From the NCBI RefSeq assembly GCF_000217935.1, contig NZ_AFHI01000067.1:104911-168910 (forward strand): DNA of 64,000 bases, read 5' to 3'. Origin of the DNA: Rheinheimera sp. A13L (GTDB taxonomy: Bacteria > Pseudomonadota > Gammaproteobacteria > Enterobacterales > Alteromonadaceae). The notes beneath the pieces are model-generated. The model was not told where the DNA came from. It did not search any database and was given only the letters and a program-made list of their open reading frames with translations. Shown here piece by piece: positions 29,009 to 38,781 of this stretch. A program made the position numbers and the translations under genes. Each line of letters starts with the position of its first letter. The first letter of the stretch is position 1.

Positions 29009-29338
29009 TAGTGACGCAAGTTAACTGAAGTGTTAACCATAGTTTCGGTCATGATGAGTAAGACTTGCAAGTTTTGTTTTAGCGGATCGGCTCTATTTTG
29101 TTTCTTCATTCATCATGCTGGAGCCGCCAGTCAAAGTAATGGATGCCATTTTTTGGCAGTGCAGGAACCAATTTATCGGCCAAAAGCATGGCTCCTGATC
29201 ACAAACGAAAACTAGAGTTCAGCCTGTGCTGTTGCGGCTTCAATCAAAAATACTATGTTTTTTGTAAACGCTGCCCTCTTTGTTTTTGCTCTATGAGTCA
29301 GGTACAGCCCGAAACACGACAGATGAGAATAGATCGTA
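29009..29338. other. Long intergenic region without a supported gene
   Basis: The gap between the hypothetical gene and the ArsR regulator. I see no supported gene. A string close to TTTAGCGGATCGGCTC at 29078 recurs, altered, at 29342 (TTTAAGCGGATCGCCTA) inside the ArsR promoter, so it may be a regulatory site. A Cys-rich open frame at 29143-29346 was considered and rejected. Confidence 0.4.
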
Positions 29339-29368
29339 TTGTTTAAGCGGATCGCCTAGCGGCATAAT
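29339..29368 (+). promoter_or_regulatory. Promoter of the ArsR-type regulator
   Basis: TTGTTT, an 18-bp spacer and CATAAT, 29 bp before the ATG. The spacer contains the repeated AGCGGATCG string. Confidence 0.5.
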
Positions 29369-29397
29369 GCTGTTTTTTAGATCAAAGAAGCAACAAA

Positions 29398-29697
29398 ATG
29401 AAATTGGAAGAAATGCTGAAAAACTCGGCGCAGGCAGCCAAGCTGCTGAAGGCGGTTTCCAATGAACGCCGTTTGCTGATTTTGTGTTATTTGCTGGAGT
29501 CTGAGTTATCAGTCACCGAAATGAACGACAAGTTGGGTTTAAGTCAGTCGGCTTTGTCTCAGCATCTGGCTGTACTCAGACGACAAAAGCTGGTGAAAAC
29601 CCGTAAAGAAGCTCAAACGGTGTTTTATCGTATCCATAGCGCAGAAGCTGTTGCTTTGATTGGGTTACTGCATAAGCTCTATTGTGAAAAGAAATAG
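29398..29697 (+). CDS. ArsR-family regulator, BigR/SqrR/YgaV type
   Basis: A 99-residue winged-helix repressor. The recognition helix region LSQSALSQHLAVLRRQKLV and the wing TRKEAQTVFYRI are clear. The classic metal-binding CVC motif is absent. Instead two cysteines remain, Cys30 in LLILCYLLE and Cys96 in LYCEKK. These are the positions of the thiol pair that senses sulfane sulfur in BigR and SqrR. It is therefore likely a persulfide-responsive repressor. Its usual targets (persulfide dioxygenase, TauE-type exporter, rhodanese) lie about 30 kb away at 59-61.7 kb. Regulation of that cluster is inferred. Confidence 0.85.
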   Translation: MKLEEMLKNSAQAAKLLKAVSNERRLLILCYLLESELSVTEMNDKLGLSQSALSQHLAVLRRQKLVKTRKEAQTVFYRIHSAEAVALIGLLHKLYCEKK

Positions 29698-29716
29698 TAA
29701 AGCTGTCTGAGACTTT

Positions 29717-29740
29717 GAGTGCCATGGATGGCTGCGAATG
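29717..29740 (-). repeat. Short inverted copy of the CCATCCATGGC repeat
   Basis: The complement reads CATTCGCAGCCATCCATGGC then ACTC, matching the start of the dispersed repeat at 20236, 57775 and 58028. It is a fragment only. Confidence 0.45.
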
Positions 29741-29785
29741 CTCAATTGTATAAAGCAAAAGTGAAGATTTATCAGCAGCTGCAAA

Positions 29786-29816
29786 TAAAAAAACCACCTT
29801 GCGGTGGTTTCTTTAT
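29786..29816 (-). terminator. Bidirectional terminator between arsR-type gene and rpsT
   Basis: AAACCACC and GGTGGTTT around TTGC, flanked by A-rich sequence on the left and T-rich sequence on the right, so it can act in both directions. Confidence 0.85.
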
Positions 29817-29861
29817 TTTGCACTGTCACAATTTGCTGTTGCGAACAACAGCGAATTGAAA

Positions 29862-30137
29862 TTAAGCTGCTTTAGTAGCTAAAGCCTTAACGTGCGCATT
29901 TAAGCGTGACTTATGACGGGCAGCTTTGTTCTTATGGATCAGACCTTTGTCTGCCATACGATCCAAAATTGGAACCATCTTTTTGAACGCTTCTTGTGAA
30001 GCAGCCAAATCAGCAGTTAACACTGCAGCGTATGTTTTCTTCATGAAAGTACGCATCATTGAGCGCTGACTTGCGTTTTGCTGACGACGCTTTTCTGATT
30101 GAATAGCGCGCTTCTTAGCAGACTTGATGTTAGCCAA
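29862..30137 (-). CDS. rpsT: 30S ribosomal protein S20
   Basis: S20 binds 16S rRNA early in 30S assembly. The 91-residue protein begins [20 protein letters not shown] and contains [10 protein letters not shown] and [14 protein letters not shown], all conserved. The start codon is TTG behind AGGAG. E. coli rpsT also starts with UUG, a feature tied to its translational autoregulation, so the same control is plausible here. The gene is divergent from murJ, the usual arrangement. Confidence 0.98.
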   Translation of the reverse strand: MANIKSAKKRAIQSEKRRQQNASQRSMMRTFMKKTYAAVLTADLAASQEAFKKMVPILDRMADKGLIHKNKAARHKSRLNAHVKALATKAA

Positions 30138-30179
30138 GGTAACACTCCTAAAAACTAAACCGGGACCTTTAAAGGCCGC

Positions 30180-30210
30180 ATAATATGCCTATTTTGTAGG
30201 CCCTTGTCAA
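30180..30210 (-). promoter_or_regulatory. rpsT promoter
   Basis: On the minus strand a consensus TTGACA is followed by TATTAT. The spacing is 19 bp to this hexamer; an overlapping CATATT would give 17 bp. A GC-rich discriminator (GCGGCC) follows. Confidence 0.6.
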
Positions 30211-30309
30211 ATGGTTTCCTTGACAGATTGCAGAATAAAATCAGCCCTTCGCTGGTAATCCACTCTGACTCGGGTGAAAATAGCAGAAATGTCGTTGCAG
30301 GAGCAGTCT

Positions 30310-31884
30310 GTGTCAGGAAAATTATTAAAATCAGGCATGATCGTAAGCTTTATGACCCTTATTTCACGGGTATTGGGCTTGGTGCGTGATGTGATCGTCG
30401 CCAATGTGTTGGGCGCAGGCGCTATGGCCGACGTTTTTTTTATGGCCAACCGAATTCCTAATTTTTTACGACGTTTATTTGCCGAAGGAGCTTTTTCACA
30501 AGCTTTTGTGCCCGTACTGGCGGAAGTCAAAGAAAAACATGGTGATGATGCGGTACGTGAACTGATCGCCAAAGCGGCAGGGACTTTAGGTTTTATTGTG
30601 ACTGGCGTCACTCTGTTGGCGGTTATAGGCTCGCCTGTATTGATGATGTTATTTGGCGCTGGTTGGTTTAGTGCCTATTTAGATGGCGCGCCTGAAGGGG
30701 ATAAATACCTGCAGGCCAGTTTCCTTTTGAAAATCACCTTCCCTTACCTTTGGTTTATCACTTTTGTTGCTTTATCGGGAGCCGTGCTGAACACCTATAA
30801 CAAATTTGCGGTAGCAGCTTTTACACCGGTATTTTTAAATATTGCCATGATAGGGGCCGCTATTTATTTAGCTCCCCAAATGCAAAACCCGGCTGAAGCT
30901 ATTGCCTGGGGCGTGTTTTTAGGTGGTTTGATCCAGTTTTTATTCCAGCTGCCTTTTTTAGCTAAAGCCGGTTTTCTGGTGATGCCACGTTGGGGTTGGA
31001 AAGATCCCAATGTGACAAAAATCCGCACTTTAATGATCCCTGCTTTGTTTGGTGTGTCGGTTAGTCAGATTAACTTATTACTCGATGCCATCATTGCATC
31101 CTTTTTAGTCACAGGTGCTGTCAGTTGGCTGTATTACTCTGACCGCCTGCTGGAATTTCCTTTGGGTTTGTTTGGCATTGCTATTGCTACTGTGATTTTG
31201 CCTGGCTTGTCACGTCATTATGCAGCGGCGAGCGAAGAAGCCTTTAAGTACACACTGGACTGGGCTGTGCGTTTTATTTGCCTGTTTGGTATTCCATCCA
31301 TGATGGGGCTCATCGTACTGGCGGAACCTATTATTGCGTCGGTCTTTATGCGTGGTGAATTTACCGCCGATGATGTGGTAAAAACCTCTTACAGCCTGAT
31401 AGCTTACAACACTGGCTTAGTGGCGCTGATGCTGATTAAAGTTCTGGCTCCCGCTTTTTATGCCAGACAGGATATTAAGACACCGGTGCGAATTGCCATT
31501 ATTGCTATGGTAGCCAATATGGTGTTTAACCTGATGCTGGCGCCTTTTTTAAGTTATGTTGGTCTGGCGTTGGCCACGGCTATGTCTGGTACTTTAAATG
31601 CGTATTTACTTTATCGTGGCTTAAAGCAGCGCGATATTTATAGCTTCAGCAGCAAAACCAGCTGGTTTATCGCCAAGGCTTTTATCGCCGCAGCTGTAAT
31701 GGCAGGCTGTATTTTTTATGTGATGCCTGACCTTGCTGGCTGGATAGCTTTAGGTTTATCAGGTCAGGTCTTGCATTTATTGGCCTATTTTGCTTTTGCT
31801 ATTGGGGCTTACTTTGTTTTACTTTTTGCGTTTGGTGTTCGTTTGAACGATTTTAAACGCCAGACAAATGCTGAAAGCAAATGA
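30310..31884 (+). CDS. murJ: Lipid II flippase MurJ
   Basis: MurJ (MviN) moves lipid II across the inner membrane for peptidoglycan synthesis. The chosen GTG at 30310 lies 6 bases after AGGAG and gives SGKLLKSGMIVSFMTLISRV, matching the family N-terminus. In-frame starts at 30274 and 30289 add unneeded residues. The 524-residue, about 14-helix MOP-fold protein has the conserved RVLGLVRD, FRRLFAEGAFSQAFVP-type segment (here LRRLFAEGAFSQAF) and ARQDIKTPV. ribF, ileS, lspA, fkpB and ispH follow in the same direction. Confidence 0.96.
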   Translation: MSGKLLKSGMIVSFMTLISRVLGLVRDVIVANVLGAGAMADVFFMANRIPNFLRRLFAEGAFSQAFVPVLAEVKEKHGDDAVRELIAKAAGTLGFIVTGVTLLAVIGSPVLMMLFGAGWFSAYLDGAPEGDKYLQASFLLKITFPYLWFITFVALSGAVLNTYNKFAVAAFTPVFLNIAMIGAAIYLAPQMQNPAEAIAWGVFLGGLIQFLFQLPFLAKAGFLVMPRWGWKDPNVTKIRTLMIPALFGVSVSQINLLLDAIIASFLVTGAVSWLYYSDRLLEFPLGLFGIAIATVILPGLSRHYAAASEEAFKYTLDWAVRFICLFGIPSMMGLIVLAEPIIASVFMRGEFTADDVVKTSYSLIAYNTGLVALMLIKVLAPAFYARQDIKTPVRIAIIAMVANMVFNLMLAPFLSYVGLALATAMSGTLNAYLLYRGLKQRDIYSFSSKTSWFIAKAFIAAAVMAGCIFYVMPDLAGWIALGLSGQVLHLLAYFAFAIGAYFVLLFAFGVRLNDFKRQTNAESK

Positions 31885-31946
31885 TTCTTGGGGTCACTTA
31901 AGGTTATAATCGGGCACTTTTCGCAGCAGCAGAGTAAGAATACCGG

Positions 31947-32879
31947 ATGGAGTTAATTCGCGGCTTACATACGATCCAACCCAGACATCAGGGCTGCGTC
32001 TTAACTATAGGCAATTTTGATGGCGTGCATCTGGGTCATCAGGCGGTACTGACGCAATTAAAAGCGATAGCGGCAGAGTTGAATTTACCTGCAGTGGTGA
32101 TGGTGTTTGAACCCCAGCCACTGGAGTTGTTTAACCCTGAAGCTGCACCTGCGCGTTTATGCCGTTTTCGGGAGAAATACCACTGGCTGGCGCAACAAGG
32201 TGTAGATCGCATGCTTTGCGTGCCTTTTACCAAAGACTTTGCCAGTCAACAGCCAGAGCAGTTTATTCAGGACTTATTGCTGAATAAACTCGGGGTGAAG
32301 CATCTGATTGTCGGTGACGATTTCTGTTTCGGTAAAAACCGTGCCGGTAATTTTGCCTTGTTACAGCAGGCTGCGACAGACTATGGTTTTGGCCTGGGCA
32401 GCACGGCCAGTCTGAAACAAAATGATCAACGGGTCAGCAGCACCTTAATTCGCCAGGCTCTGGAGCACGATCAGCTAGAGCTGGCAGCTCAAATGTTAGG
32501 CCGGCCATTTTCATTGATGGGTCGGGTACGGCATGGTCAGAAAGTAGGTCGTCAGCTTGGGTTTCCAACGGCCAATGTCTGGCTCTATCGGAAGAATTTG
32601 CCTGTGCATGGGGTGTATGCCATTGAAGCTGTGACCCAAATGGGGCTGTACCATGGCGTTGCCAATATTGGTTCCAGACCCACTTTGCAAGGTAAAAAAG
32701 AGCAGCTTGAAGCTCATTTTTTTGATTTTAACGGCGACTTATACGGCCAGCAGATTGAAGTGATTTTAAAGCAAAAAATCAGGCCGGAGCGACGTTTTGA
32801 CGGCCTTGCTCAATTGCAGCAACAAATTGCGTTAGATGCGCAGCAGGCGCGGGACTACTTTGCGTTGCCACCGGCTTAA
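31947..32879 (+). CDS. ribF: Bifunctional riboflavin kinase/FAD synthetase
   Basis: RibF phosphorylates riboflavin to FMN and adenylates it to FAD. The N-terminal adenylyltransferase domain carries GNFDGVHLGH (near residue 22) and the VGDDFCFGKNRAG loop. The C-terminal kinase domain begins near residue 185 with GRVRHGQKVGRQLGFPTANV, containing the PTAN motif. The 310 residues are typical. It lies between murJ and ileS, as in E. coli. Confidence 0.97.
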   Translation: MELIRGLHTIQPRHQGCVLTIGNFDGVHLGHQAVLTQLKAIAAELNLPAVVMVFEPQPLELFNPEAAPARLCRFREKYHWLAQQGVDRMLCVPFTKDFASQQPEQFIQDLLLNKLGVKHLIVGDDFCFGKNRAGNFALLQQAATDYGFGLGSTASLKQNDQRVSSTLIRQALEHDQLELAAQMLGRPFSLMGRVRHGQKVGRQLGFPTANVWLYRKNLPVHGVYAIEAVTQMGLYHGVANIGSRPTLQGKKEQLEAHFFDFNGDLYGQQIEVILKQKIRPERRFDGLAQLQQQIALDAQQARDYFALPPA

Positions 32880-32933
32880 GCTGCTGGCGGCGTGATCACG
32901 AATTTAAACTTAAAGAAGACGGAACAACAACGG

Positions 32934-35762
32934 ATGACTGACTACAAGCAGACTTTGAATTTACCGGACACGGCTTTTGCCATGCGCGCCAACCTTGCGC
33001 AGCGTGAGCCACAGATGTTAGCCAACTGGACAGAAAAAAATCTGTACCAGAAAATTCGTCAGGCCAAACAAGGTAAAAAAACCTTTATCCTGCACGATGG
33101 CCCTCCATACGCCAACGGTAATATTCACATTGGTCATGCGGTCAATAAAATACTGAAAGATATGATCGTCAAAGCAATGACCTTGTCTGACTTCGATGCC
33201 CCTTATGTGCCGGGTTGGGACTGTCATGGTTTGCCTATTGAGCTGGTGGTCGAAAAGAAATACGGCAAGCCGGGCGTCAAGCTTACAGCTGCTGAATTCC
33301 GCCAAAAATGCCGTGATTATGCACTGACGCAAATCGAAGCTCAAAAAATCGACTTTATCCGTTTAGGCGTGTTAGGTGATTGGGACAATCCATACCGTAC
33401 TATGGATTTTCATACCGAAGCCAATATCATCCGTTCTTTAGCCCGTATCATTGACAATGGTCATTTACAACAAGGCTTTAAGCCTGTGCACTGGTGTACA
33501 GACTGTGGTTCTGCTTTGGCTGAAGCTGAAGTGGAATATCAGGATAAAGTCTCGCCAGCCATTGATGTACGTTTTACGCTGGTCAACGAAGCTGATGTAA
33601 ATAAATTCGATCACCCTGAAGGTCATACCGGTTCTGGCCCTGTGTCTGTTGTGATCTGGACCACCACACCTTGGACTATACCGGCCAACCGCGCTGTGGC
33701 CCTGAATGCCAAAATTGATTACAGCCTGGTTCAAGTCGAACAAGGCCCACATGGCCCTGAACGTTTAATTCTGGCGACAGACTTAGTCACTTCTGTGATG
33801 GCTCGTGCTGGTGTGGAGCATTACCATAATTTAGGCTTTTGCAAAGGTCAGGCGCTGGAGCTGGTGAAATTAAAACACCCGCTGTATGACTTTGAAGTGC
33901 CGGTCATTTTAGGTGATCACGTCACAACTGATTCTGGTACTGGTGCTGTGCATACAGCGCCAGGCCATGGTCCTGAAGACTTTACAGTAGGTAAGCTGTA
34001 CAACTTAGAAGTGGCCAACCCAGTTGGCGCGAACGGCGTCTATCTGCCGGATACGCCGCTATTCGCTGGTCAGCATGTATTTAAAGCCAATGATTCTGTG
34101 GTTGAAGCTTTAAAAGACGCAGGCAAGCTGCTGGTACATAAAGCCTTAACACACAGCTATCCGCATTGCTGGCGCCATAAAACCCCTATTATTTTCCGTG
34201 CGACACCGCAGTGGTTTGTCAGCATGGAACAAAAAGGGTTACGTAGTACCTCGTTGCAAGAGATTGGCAAAACCCGTTGGATCCCCGACTGGGGCCAACA
34301 ACGTATTGAAAACATGGTAGCTGGTCGTCCGGACTGGTGTATCTCCCGTCAGCGTACCTGGGGTGTGCCTATAGCGCTTTTTGTCGATAAAGACACAGGC
34401 GCTTTGCACCCTAATACTCAGGCACTGATGGAGCAGGTGGCTAAGTTAGTCGAACAGTCTGGTATTCAGGCCTGGTTTGATTTAGATGCTGAAACTTTGC
34501 TGGGCGCTGATGCAGCTCAGTATGTCAAAGTCACTGACACGCTGGACGTTTGGTTTGATTCAGGTGTGACTCACGCTTGTGTCATTGACCCTCGCCCTGA
34601 ATTTCATGGTGCCACTCAGGCCGACTTGTATTTAGAAGGTTCGGATCAGCACCGTGGCTGGTTTATGTCCTCCCTGATGACGGGTGTGGCTATTAAACAC
34701 CACGCACCTTACAAACAAGTGCTGACTCATGGTTTTACCGTCGATGGTGAAGGCCGCAAAATGTCCAAGTCCTTGGGCAATGTAGTGTCGCCGCAAGACG
34801 TGATGAACAAGTTAGGTGCCGATATTCTGCGCTTATGGGTCGCCACTACAGATTACACCTCAGAGATGACTGTCTCTGATGAAATCTTAAATCGTGCTGC
34901 TGACAAATACCGTCGTATCCGTAATACGGCCCGTTTCCTTCTGGCGAACTTAAAAGGTTTTGAGCCAGAAACACAGTTAGTGCCATTTGAAGAGATGGTG
35001 CAGCTGGATTTATGGCTGGTGCAACGTGCTGCCAAATTGCAGCAGGAAATTGTCGATGCCTATGAGAACTACCAGTTCCATCAGGTCAGCCAGAAGCTGA
35101 TGAATTTCTGTACTGTAGAGTTGGGCAGTTTCTATTTAGACGTAATTAAAGACCGTCAGTACACGGCAAAAACTGATGGTTTAGCCCGTCGCTCCTGCCA
35201 GACTGCTTTATTCCATGTGGTACAGGCCATGGTGCGCTGGATGGCACCTATCATGAGCTTCACCGCACAGGAAATCTGGGAAGTGATGCCGGGTCAGCAT
35301 AGCGAGTTTGTCTTTACTGAAGTGTGGTATCAGGGGCTGAACTCTGTGCCTGCCGGTCAGTTTGATGATGCCTTCTGGCAACAACTGCTGGAAGTGCGTG
35401 ATGCAGTCAACAAGGTGCTGGAAGTCGGTCGTCGTGATGGCAAAATTGGTGCCTCGCTGCAAGCTGAAGTCACTTTATACGCCAAAGGCCAGCTGGCAAC
35501 AGACCTGATCTCTATCGGTGATGAGTTACGTTTTGCCTTGTTAACTTCAACCGCTGTGGTTTCCAATGAAGCTGCTCCGGTTGACGCAGTTGCCACTGAA
35601 ATGGATAACCTGTTTGTGGTATTGAATGCGTCTACTGCGGCTAAATGCGAACGTTGTTGGCATCATCGCCATGATGTGGGTGTTAATCCTTTGCATCCGC
35701 TGATTTGTATCCGCTGTGTGGATAACGTCGAAGGCGCTGGTGAAGTAAGGAAGTTTGCCTGA
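32934..35762 (+). CDS. ileS: Isoleucyl-tRNA synthetase
   Basis: A class I aminoacyl-tRNA synthetase. The ATG at 32934 gives 942 residues and the conserved start [20 protein letters not shown]; an in-frame upstream start at 32892 is not conserved. The HIGH motif (NGNIHIGH, near residue 63), the CP1 editing region ([23 protein letters not shown]) and KMSKS ([10 protein letters not shown], near 610) are present. The C-terminal zinc finger CERCWHH..CIRCV is intact, marking the bacterial mupirocin-sensitive type. It overlaps lspA by one base. Confidence 0.97.
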   Translation: MTDYKQTLNLPDTAFAMRANLAQREPQMLANWTEKNLYQKIRQAKQGKKTFILHDGPPYANGNIHIGHAVNKILKDMIVKAMTLSDFDAPYVPGWDCHGLPIELVVEKKYGKPGVKLTAAEFRQKCRDYALTQIEAQKIDFIRLGVLGDWDNPYRTMDFHTEANIIRSLARIIDNGHLQQGFKPVHWCTDCGSALAEAEVEYQDKVSPAIDVRFTLVNEADVNKFDHPEGHTGSGPVSVVIWTTTPWTIPANRAVALNAKIDYSLVQVEQGPHGPERLILATDLVTSVMARAGVEHYHNLGFCKGQALELVKLKHPLYDFEVPVILGDHVTTDSGTGAVHTAPGHGPEDFTVGKLYNLEVANPVGANGVYLPDTPLFAGQHVFKANDSVVEALKDAGKLLVHKALTHSYPHCWRHKTPIIFRATPQWFVSMEQKGLRSTSLQEIGKTRWIPDWGQQRIENMVAGRPDWCISRQRTWGVPIALFVDKDTGALHPNTQALMEQVAKLVEQSGIQAWFDLDAETLLGADAAQYVKVTDTLDVWFDSGVTHACVIDPRPEFHGATQADLYLEGSDQHRGWFMSSLMTGVAIKHHAPYKQVLTHGFTVDGEGRKMSKSLGNVVSPQDVMNKLGADILRLWVATTDYTSEMTVSDEILNRAADKYRRIRNTARFLLANLKGFEPETQLVPFEEMVQLDLWLVQRAAKLQQEIVDAYENYQFHQVSQKLMNFCTVELGSFYLDVIKDRQYTAKTDGLARRSCQTALFHVVQAMVRWMAPIMSFTAQEIWEVMPGQHSEFVFTEVWYQGLNSVPAGQFDDAFWQQLLEVRDAVNKVLEVGRRDGKIGASLQAEVTLYAKGQLATDLISIGDELRFALLTSTAVVSNEAAPVDAVATEMDNLFVVLNASTAAKCERCWHHRHDVGVNPLHPLICIRCVDNVEGAGEVRKFA

Positions 35763-36289
35763 TGTCGTTATTTAAAGGCCGTTTATTTAAAGACACGGGT
35801 TGGCACTGGTGGTGGCTGGTCCTGCTGCTGCTGGTTGCCGATCAGCTCAGCAAAGTCTGGGTCATTCAGAATTTCAGTTTAGGTGAGTCGGTTTCTTTGT
35901 TACCGGTATTTAATTTCACTTATGCCCGTAACTATGGTGCTGCCTTTTCGTTTTTAGGTGATGCAGGCGGCTGGCAACGCTGGTTGTTTACCCTGATCGC
36001 CTTAGTGGTCAGCATCGTTTTAGCCGTTTGGTTAAGCCGTTTGCCTAAAGCTCAGGTGAAGTTGTCTTTGGCCTTGAGTTTGATCATCAGTGGCGCTATT
36101 GGTAACTTAATCGACCGCAGCCTTTATGGCTATGTGGTGGATTTTCTGCATGTGTTTTATCAGAACTGGCATTACCCTATTTTTAATATCGCCGACTGCG
36201 CTATCAGCATTGGTGCCGTTTTACTGATCTGGGACAGTTTTACGAACGACAGCGAAACCCAGAAAGTCACTTCAGGAGACAAGCCGTGA
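35762..36289 (+). CDS. lspA: Lipoprotein signal peptidase
   Basis: LspA removes signal peptides from prolipoproteins such as BamB encoded in this window. The 175-residue protein has four membrane segments. The catalytic aspartates are in GNLIDRSLYGYVVDF and FNIADCAIS, and the conserved ARNYGAAFSF segment is present. It overlaps ileS by one base and fkpB by four, so all three are translationally coupled. Confidence 0.97.
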   Translation: MSLFKGRLFKDTGWHWWWLVLLLLVADQLSKVWVIQNFSLGESVSLLPVFNFTYARNYGAAFSFLGDAGGWQRWLFTLIALVVSIVLAVWLSRLPKAQVKLSLALSLIISGAIGNLIDRSLYGYVVDFLHVFYQNWHYPIFNIADCAISIGAVLLIWDSFTNDSETQKVTSGDKP

Positions 36290-36717
36290 TCATAGGTCCA
36301 GGCAGTACTGTGATATTTCACTTTGATATTAAATTATCCGATGGCAGCGCCGCCGAAAGCACCAGGGTGCATAACAAACCGGCCAAACTGCAAATGGGGG
36401 ATGGCAGTTTATCGCCCGCTTTTGAAGCCCAGTTGGGTGGAATGGCCGCAGGGGATAAAAGAACTTTTACCTTAGCGCCTGAAGATGCCTATGGTTTGCC
36501 TAATCCTGACAATATTTATTATGTCGATCGCAGCAAGTTTTCAGCCGATGCACCTGCTCAGGTGGGCATGATTGTAGGTTTTGCTATGCCGGATGGTTCT
36601 GAACTGCCGGGTTTGATCCGTGAAGTAGTGGGTGAGTCCGTGACTGTTGATTTTAATCATCCACTGGCTGGACAGACTCTGACTTTTAACGTTGAAATCG
36701 TACAGGTTATCAATTAA
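36286..36717 (+). CDS. fkpB: FKBP-type peptidyl-prolyl isomerase FkpB (SlpA)
   Basis: A 143-residue cytoplasmic prolyl isomerase/chaperone of the SlpA type. The N-terminal [18 protein letters not shown] strand and the insert-in-flap domain ([23 protein letters not shown]) are typical. GTG start within the GTGA overlap with lspA. In E. coli the same lspA-fkpB-ispH order occurs. Confidence 0.95.
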   Translation: MIIGPGSTVIFHFDIKLSDGSAAESTRVHNKPAKLQMGDGSLSPAFEAQLGGMAAGDKRTFTLAPEDAYGLPNPDNIYYVDRSKFSADAPAQVGMIVGFAMPDGSELPGLIREVVGESVTVDFNHPLAGQTLTFNVEIVQVIN

Positions 36718-36719
36718 TT

Positions 36720-37649
36720 ATGGATATCTTACTCGCCAATCCACGTGGTTTTTGTGCCGGTGTAGACCGTGCTATCAGCATCGTCTCCCGCGCACTGGAG
36801 ATTTACGAGCCACCTATTTATGTACGCCATGAAGTAGTGCATAACAAATTTGTAGTGGATGGTTTACGTCGTGCCGGTGCAGTTTTTGTCGATGAACTGG
36901 ACGAAGTGCCGGATGACGCCATTGTTATTTTCAGCGCTCACGGTGTTTCTCAGGCTGTACGTGAACAAGCTAAAAAGCGTGGTTTGAAGGTGTTTGATGC
37001 CACTTGCCCGCTGGTGACCAAAGTGCATATGGAAGTGACCCGTGCCAGTCGTAAGGGCATCGAATGTATTTTGATTGGTCATGCCGGACATCCTGAAGTA
37101 GAAGGCACTATGGGCCAATACGATAACGCTGAAGGTGGCATTTATCTGGTCGAGTCAGTGGAAGATGTTGAAAAGCTGCAGGTGAAAAACCAGGCGCAGT
37201 TGTGCTTTAGCAGCCAGACTACTTTATCTGTGGATGATACCGCTGATGTGATTGATGCTTTGCGCAAGCGTTTCCCGGATATTGAAGGACCACGCAAAGA
37301 CGATATTTGTTACGCCACCCAAAACCGACAGGATGCTGTGCGCGAATTGTCGGCCAAAACTGAACTCTTATTAGTGGTTGGCGCAAAAAACAGCAGTAAC
37401 TCAAATCGTTTACGCGAACTGGCTGAAAAAATGGGCTGTCGTTCTTACCTGATCGATACTGCTGCTGATATTCAGCAGGACTGGTTAAAAGACGTTAAAT
37501 CTGTCGGCGTGACAGCCGGAGCTTCAGCACCTGAAGTACTGGTGCAGCAAGTGGTGCAGCGTCTGAGCGAATGGGGTGGTAAACAGGTGATTGAACATCC
37601 TGGCCGTAAAGAAAACGTTATTTTTGCCGTGCCAGCAGAGCTTCGCTAA
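36720..37649 (+). CDS. ispH: 4-hydroxy-3-methylbut-2-enyl diphosphate reductase
   Basis: IspH (LytB) makes IPP and DMAPP from HMBPP, the product of IspG encoded at the start of this window. The 309-residue protein has the 4Fe-4S ligands Cys12 ([10 protein letters not shown]), the [11 protein letters not shown] cysteine near residue 96 and the [11 protein letters not shown] cysteine near 197. The HGV and GHxxHPE histidine motifs are visible. It starts 3 bp after fkpB. An inverted repeat (GTTGTGCCTG..CAGGCACAAC) lies at 37686-37717, without a T tract. Confidence 0.98.
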   Translation: MDILLANPRGFCAGVDRAISIVSRALEIYEPPIYVRHEVVHNKFVVDGLRRAGAVFVDELDEVPDDAIVIFSAHGVSQAVREQAKKRGLKVFDATCPLVTKVHMEVTRASRKGIECILIGHAGHPEVEGTMGQYDNAEGGIYLVESVEDVEKLQVKNQAQLCFSSQTTLSVDDTADVIDALRKRFPDIEGPRKDDICYATQNRQDAVRELSAKTELLLVVGAKNSSNSNRLRELAEKMGCRSYLIDTAADIQQDWLKDVKSVGVTAGASAPEVLVQQVVQRLSEWGGKQVIEHPGRKENVIFAVPAELR

Positions 37650-37809
37650 CACTATCATTTCAAATAATTTTCCCTTTATTAACCAGTTGTGCCTGAAGCT
37701 TTGGCTGCAGGCACAACTGTGCTGTTGAGCGCCTAGCGTCCTGCCAATCTTTTGCTATGCTTAAACCCTTGGTCCTTTTCAGTAGGTGACCTATGGGAGT
37801 AGTAAACAA

Positions 37810-38337
37810 ATGGATGATCGTCCTTTGTTGCAGCGGCAAAAAGCTTTTACCCTGATTGAACTGATGATCTCTCTTCTGGTGCTGTTGGTGCTTGTGGCTG
37901 TTGCTGTGCCTTCCTTTACTGATTTGTTAGCCCGAAACCGTTTGTCGGGCCAGGCCAATGAACTACTTTCTGTGATCCAACTGGCGCGCTCTGAAGCCAT
38001 TAAACAAAATCAAACCATACGTTTATGTAAAGCAAATGCCGAACTAAGTGACTGTTCGGCTGCAAGTGGTTCCTGGGAAGGTTGGTTGGTGACGGATACA
38101 GCCTCCCCTGTTGTAGTGATCCGGGCAGGCCGCTTTGACGAGCGATTGATCATCAGCGCTGCTTTTACTGAACTGCGTTTTAGTGGGCAGGGGTTGATCC
38201 GCAGTCAAACCAATCAACCGCTCAATTCCAGTTTTAGCTTATGTGCCGATGGCCCCGACTTTGCGGACAATGGCAGAACCCTGACTTTCTTATCCGGTGG
38301 GCGCAGCAGTATTCAGCTGTCCCAATGCGGCAGTTGA
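37810..38337 (+). CDS. fimT: FimT/GspH-type minor pseudopilin (set 1)
   Basis: A 175-residue prepilin. The prepilin peptidase site reads QKA-FTLIE, with Ala rather than Gly before the cleaved bond, followed by the hydrophobic helix LMISLLVLLVLVAVAVPSF. The GspH domain is seen in SEAIKQNQTIRLC and the C-terminal LTFLSGGRSS. The ATG at 37810 follows GGGAG. A GTG 8 codons upstream would also be possible. It heads a six-gene minor-pilin operon, whose products prime type IV pilus assembly in the inner membrane. Confidence 0.88.
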   Translation: MDDRPLLQRQKAFTLIELMISLLVLLVLVAVAVPSFTDLLARNRLSGQANELLSVIQLARSEAIKQNQTIRLCKANAELSDCSAASGSWEGWLVTDTASPVVVIRAGRFDERLIISAAFTELRFSGQGLIRSQTNQPLNSSFSLCADGPDFADNGRTLTFLSGGRSSIQLSQCGS

Positions 38338-38349
38338 TAAGGAACGCCC

Positions 38350-38781
38350 ATGCACAGCGTCAATAGCGACAATCATCACAACTGCTGTTCCGGATCAACA
38401 CAACAAGGTATTGCCTTGATCGAGATCCTGATCGCGGTGCTGGTGCTGGCCATTGGTTTATTGGGCATAGCTGCTTTGCAAAGCAGCTCGGTACGTTATA
38501 GCCAAAGCGCTCAGGAGCGTACCACTGCGCTGATTATGGCGGGCACTTTAACTGAGATGATCCGCTCCAACCCTGTTGTGGCCAGGGCAGGCTCTTATGC
38601 AGGGAATTGCGAGTCTGAATTGCTGGCTGAGTGGTCACTGCAGTTACAACTTGCCACTGGAACCAGCAGTTGCCCTGAAGTAGCTTGGGATGCTGGTGCT
38701 GGTGTTTATACCATTAGTATCAGCTGGTTAGATGAAAAGGTCTCAAGCTCCACTAATTTTGAAATTCAGGTGCGGCCATGA
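38350..38781 (+). CDS. pilV: Minor pilin PilV (set 1)
   Basis: A 143-residue prepilin with a long leader (25 residues) and the processing site QQG-IALIE, then the helix ILIAVLVLAIGLLGIAALQ characteristic of PilV. The globular part contains two cysteines (GNCESE, TSSCPE). PilV joins PilW, PilX, FimT/FimU and PilE in the tip complex that carries PilY1. It overlaps pilW by four bases. Confidence 0.88.
   Translation: MHSVNSDNHHNCCSGSTQQGIALIEILIAVLVLAIGLLGIAALQSSSVRYSQSAQERTTALIMAGTLTEMIRSNPVVARAGSYAGNCESELLAEWSLQLQLATGTSSCPEVAWDAGAGVYTISISWLDEKVSSSTNFEIQVRP

Noticed and set aside
29143..29346. A 67-codon frame rich in cysteine (CCCGFNQ..CKRCPLCFC)
   Set aside because: No ribosome-binding site, atypical codon use and no recognisable zinc-finger spacing. 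It runs into the ArsR promoter and is more likely chance.
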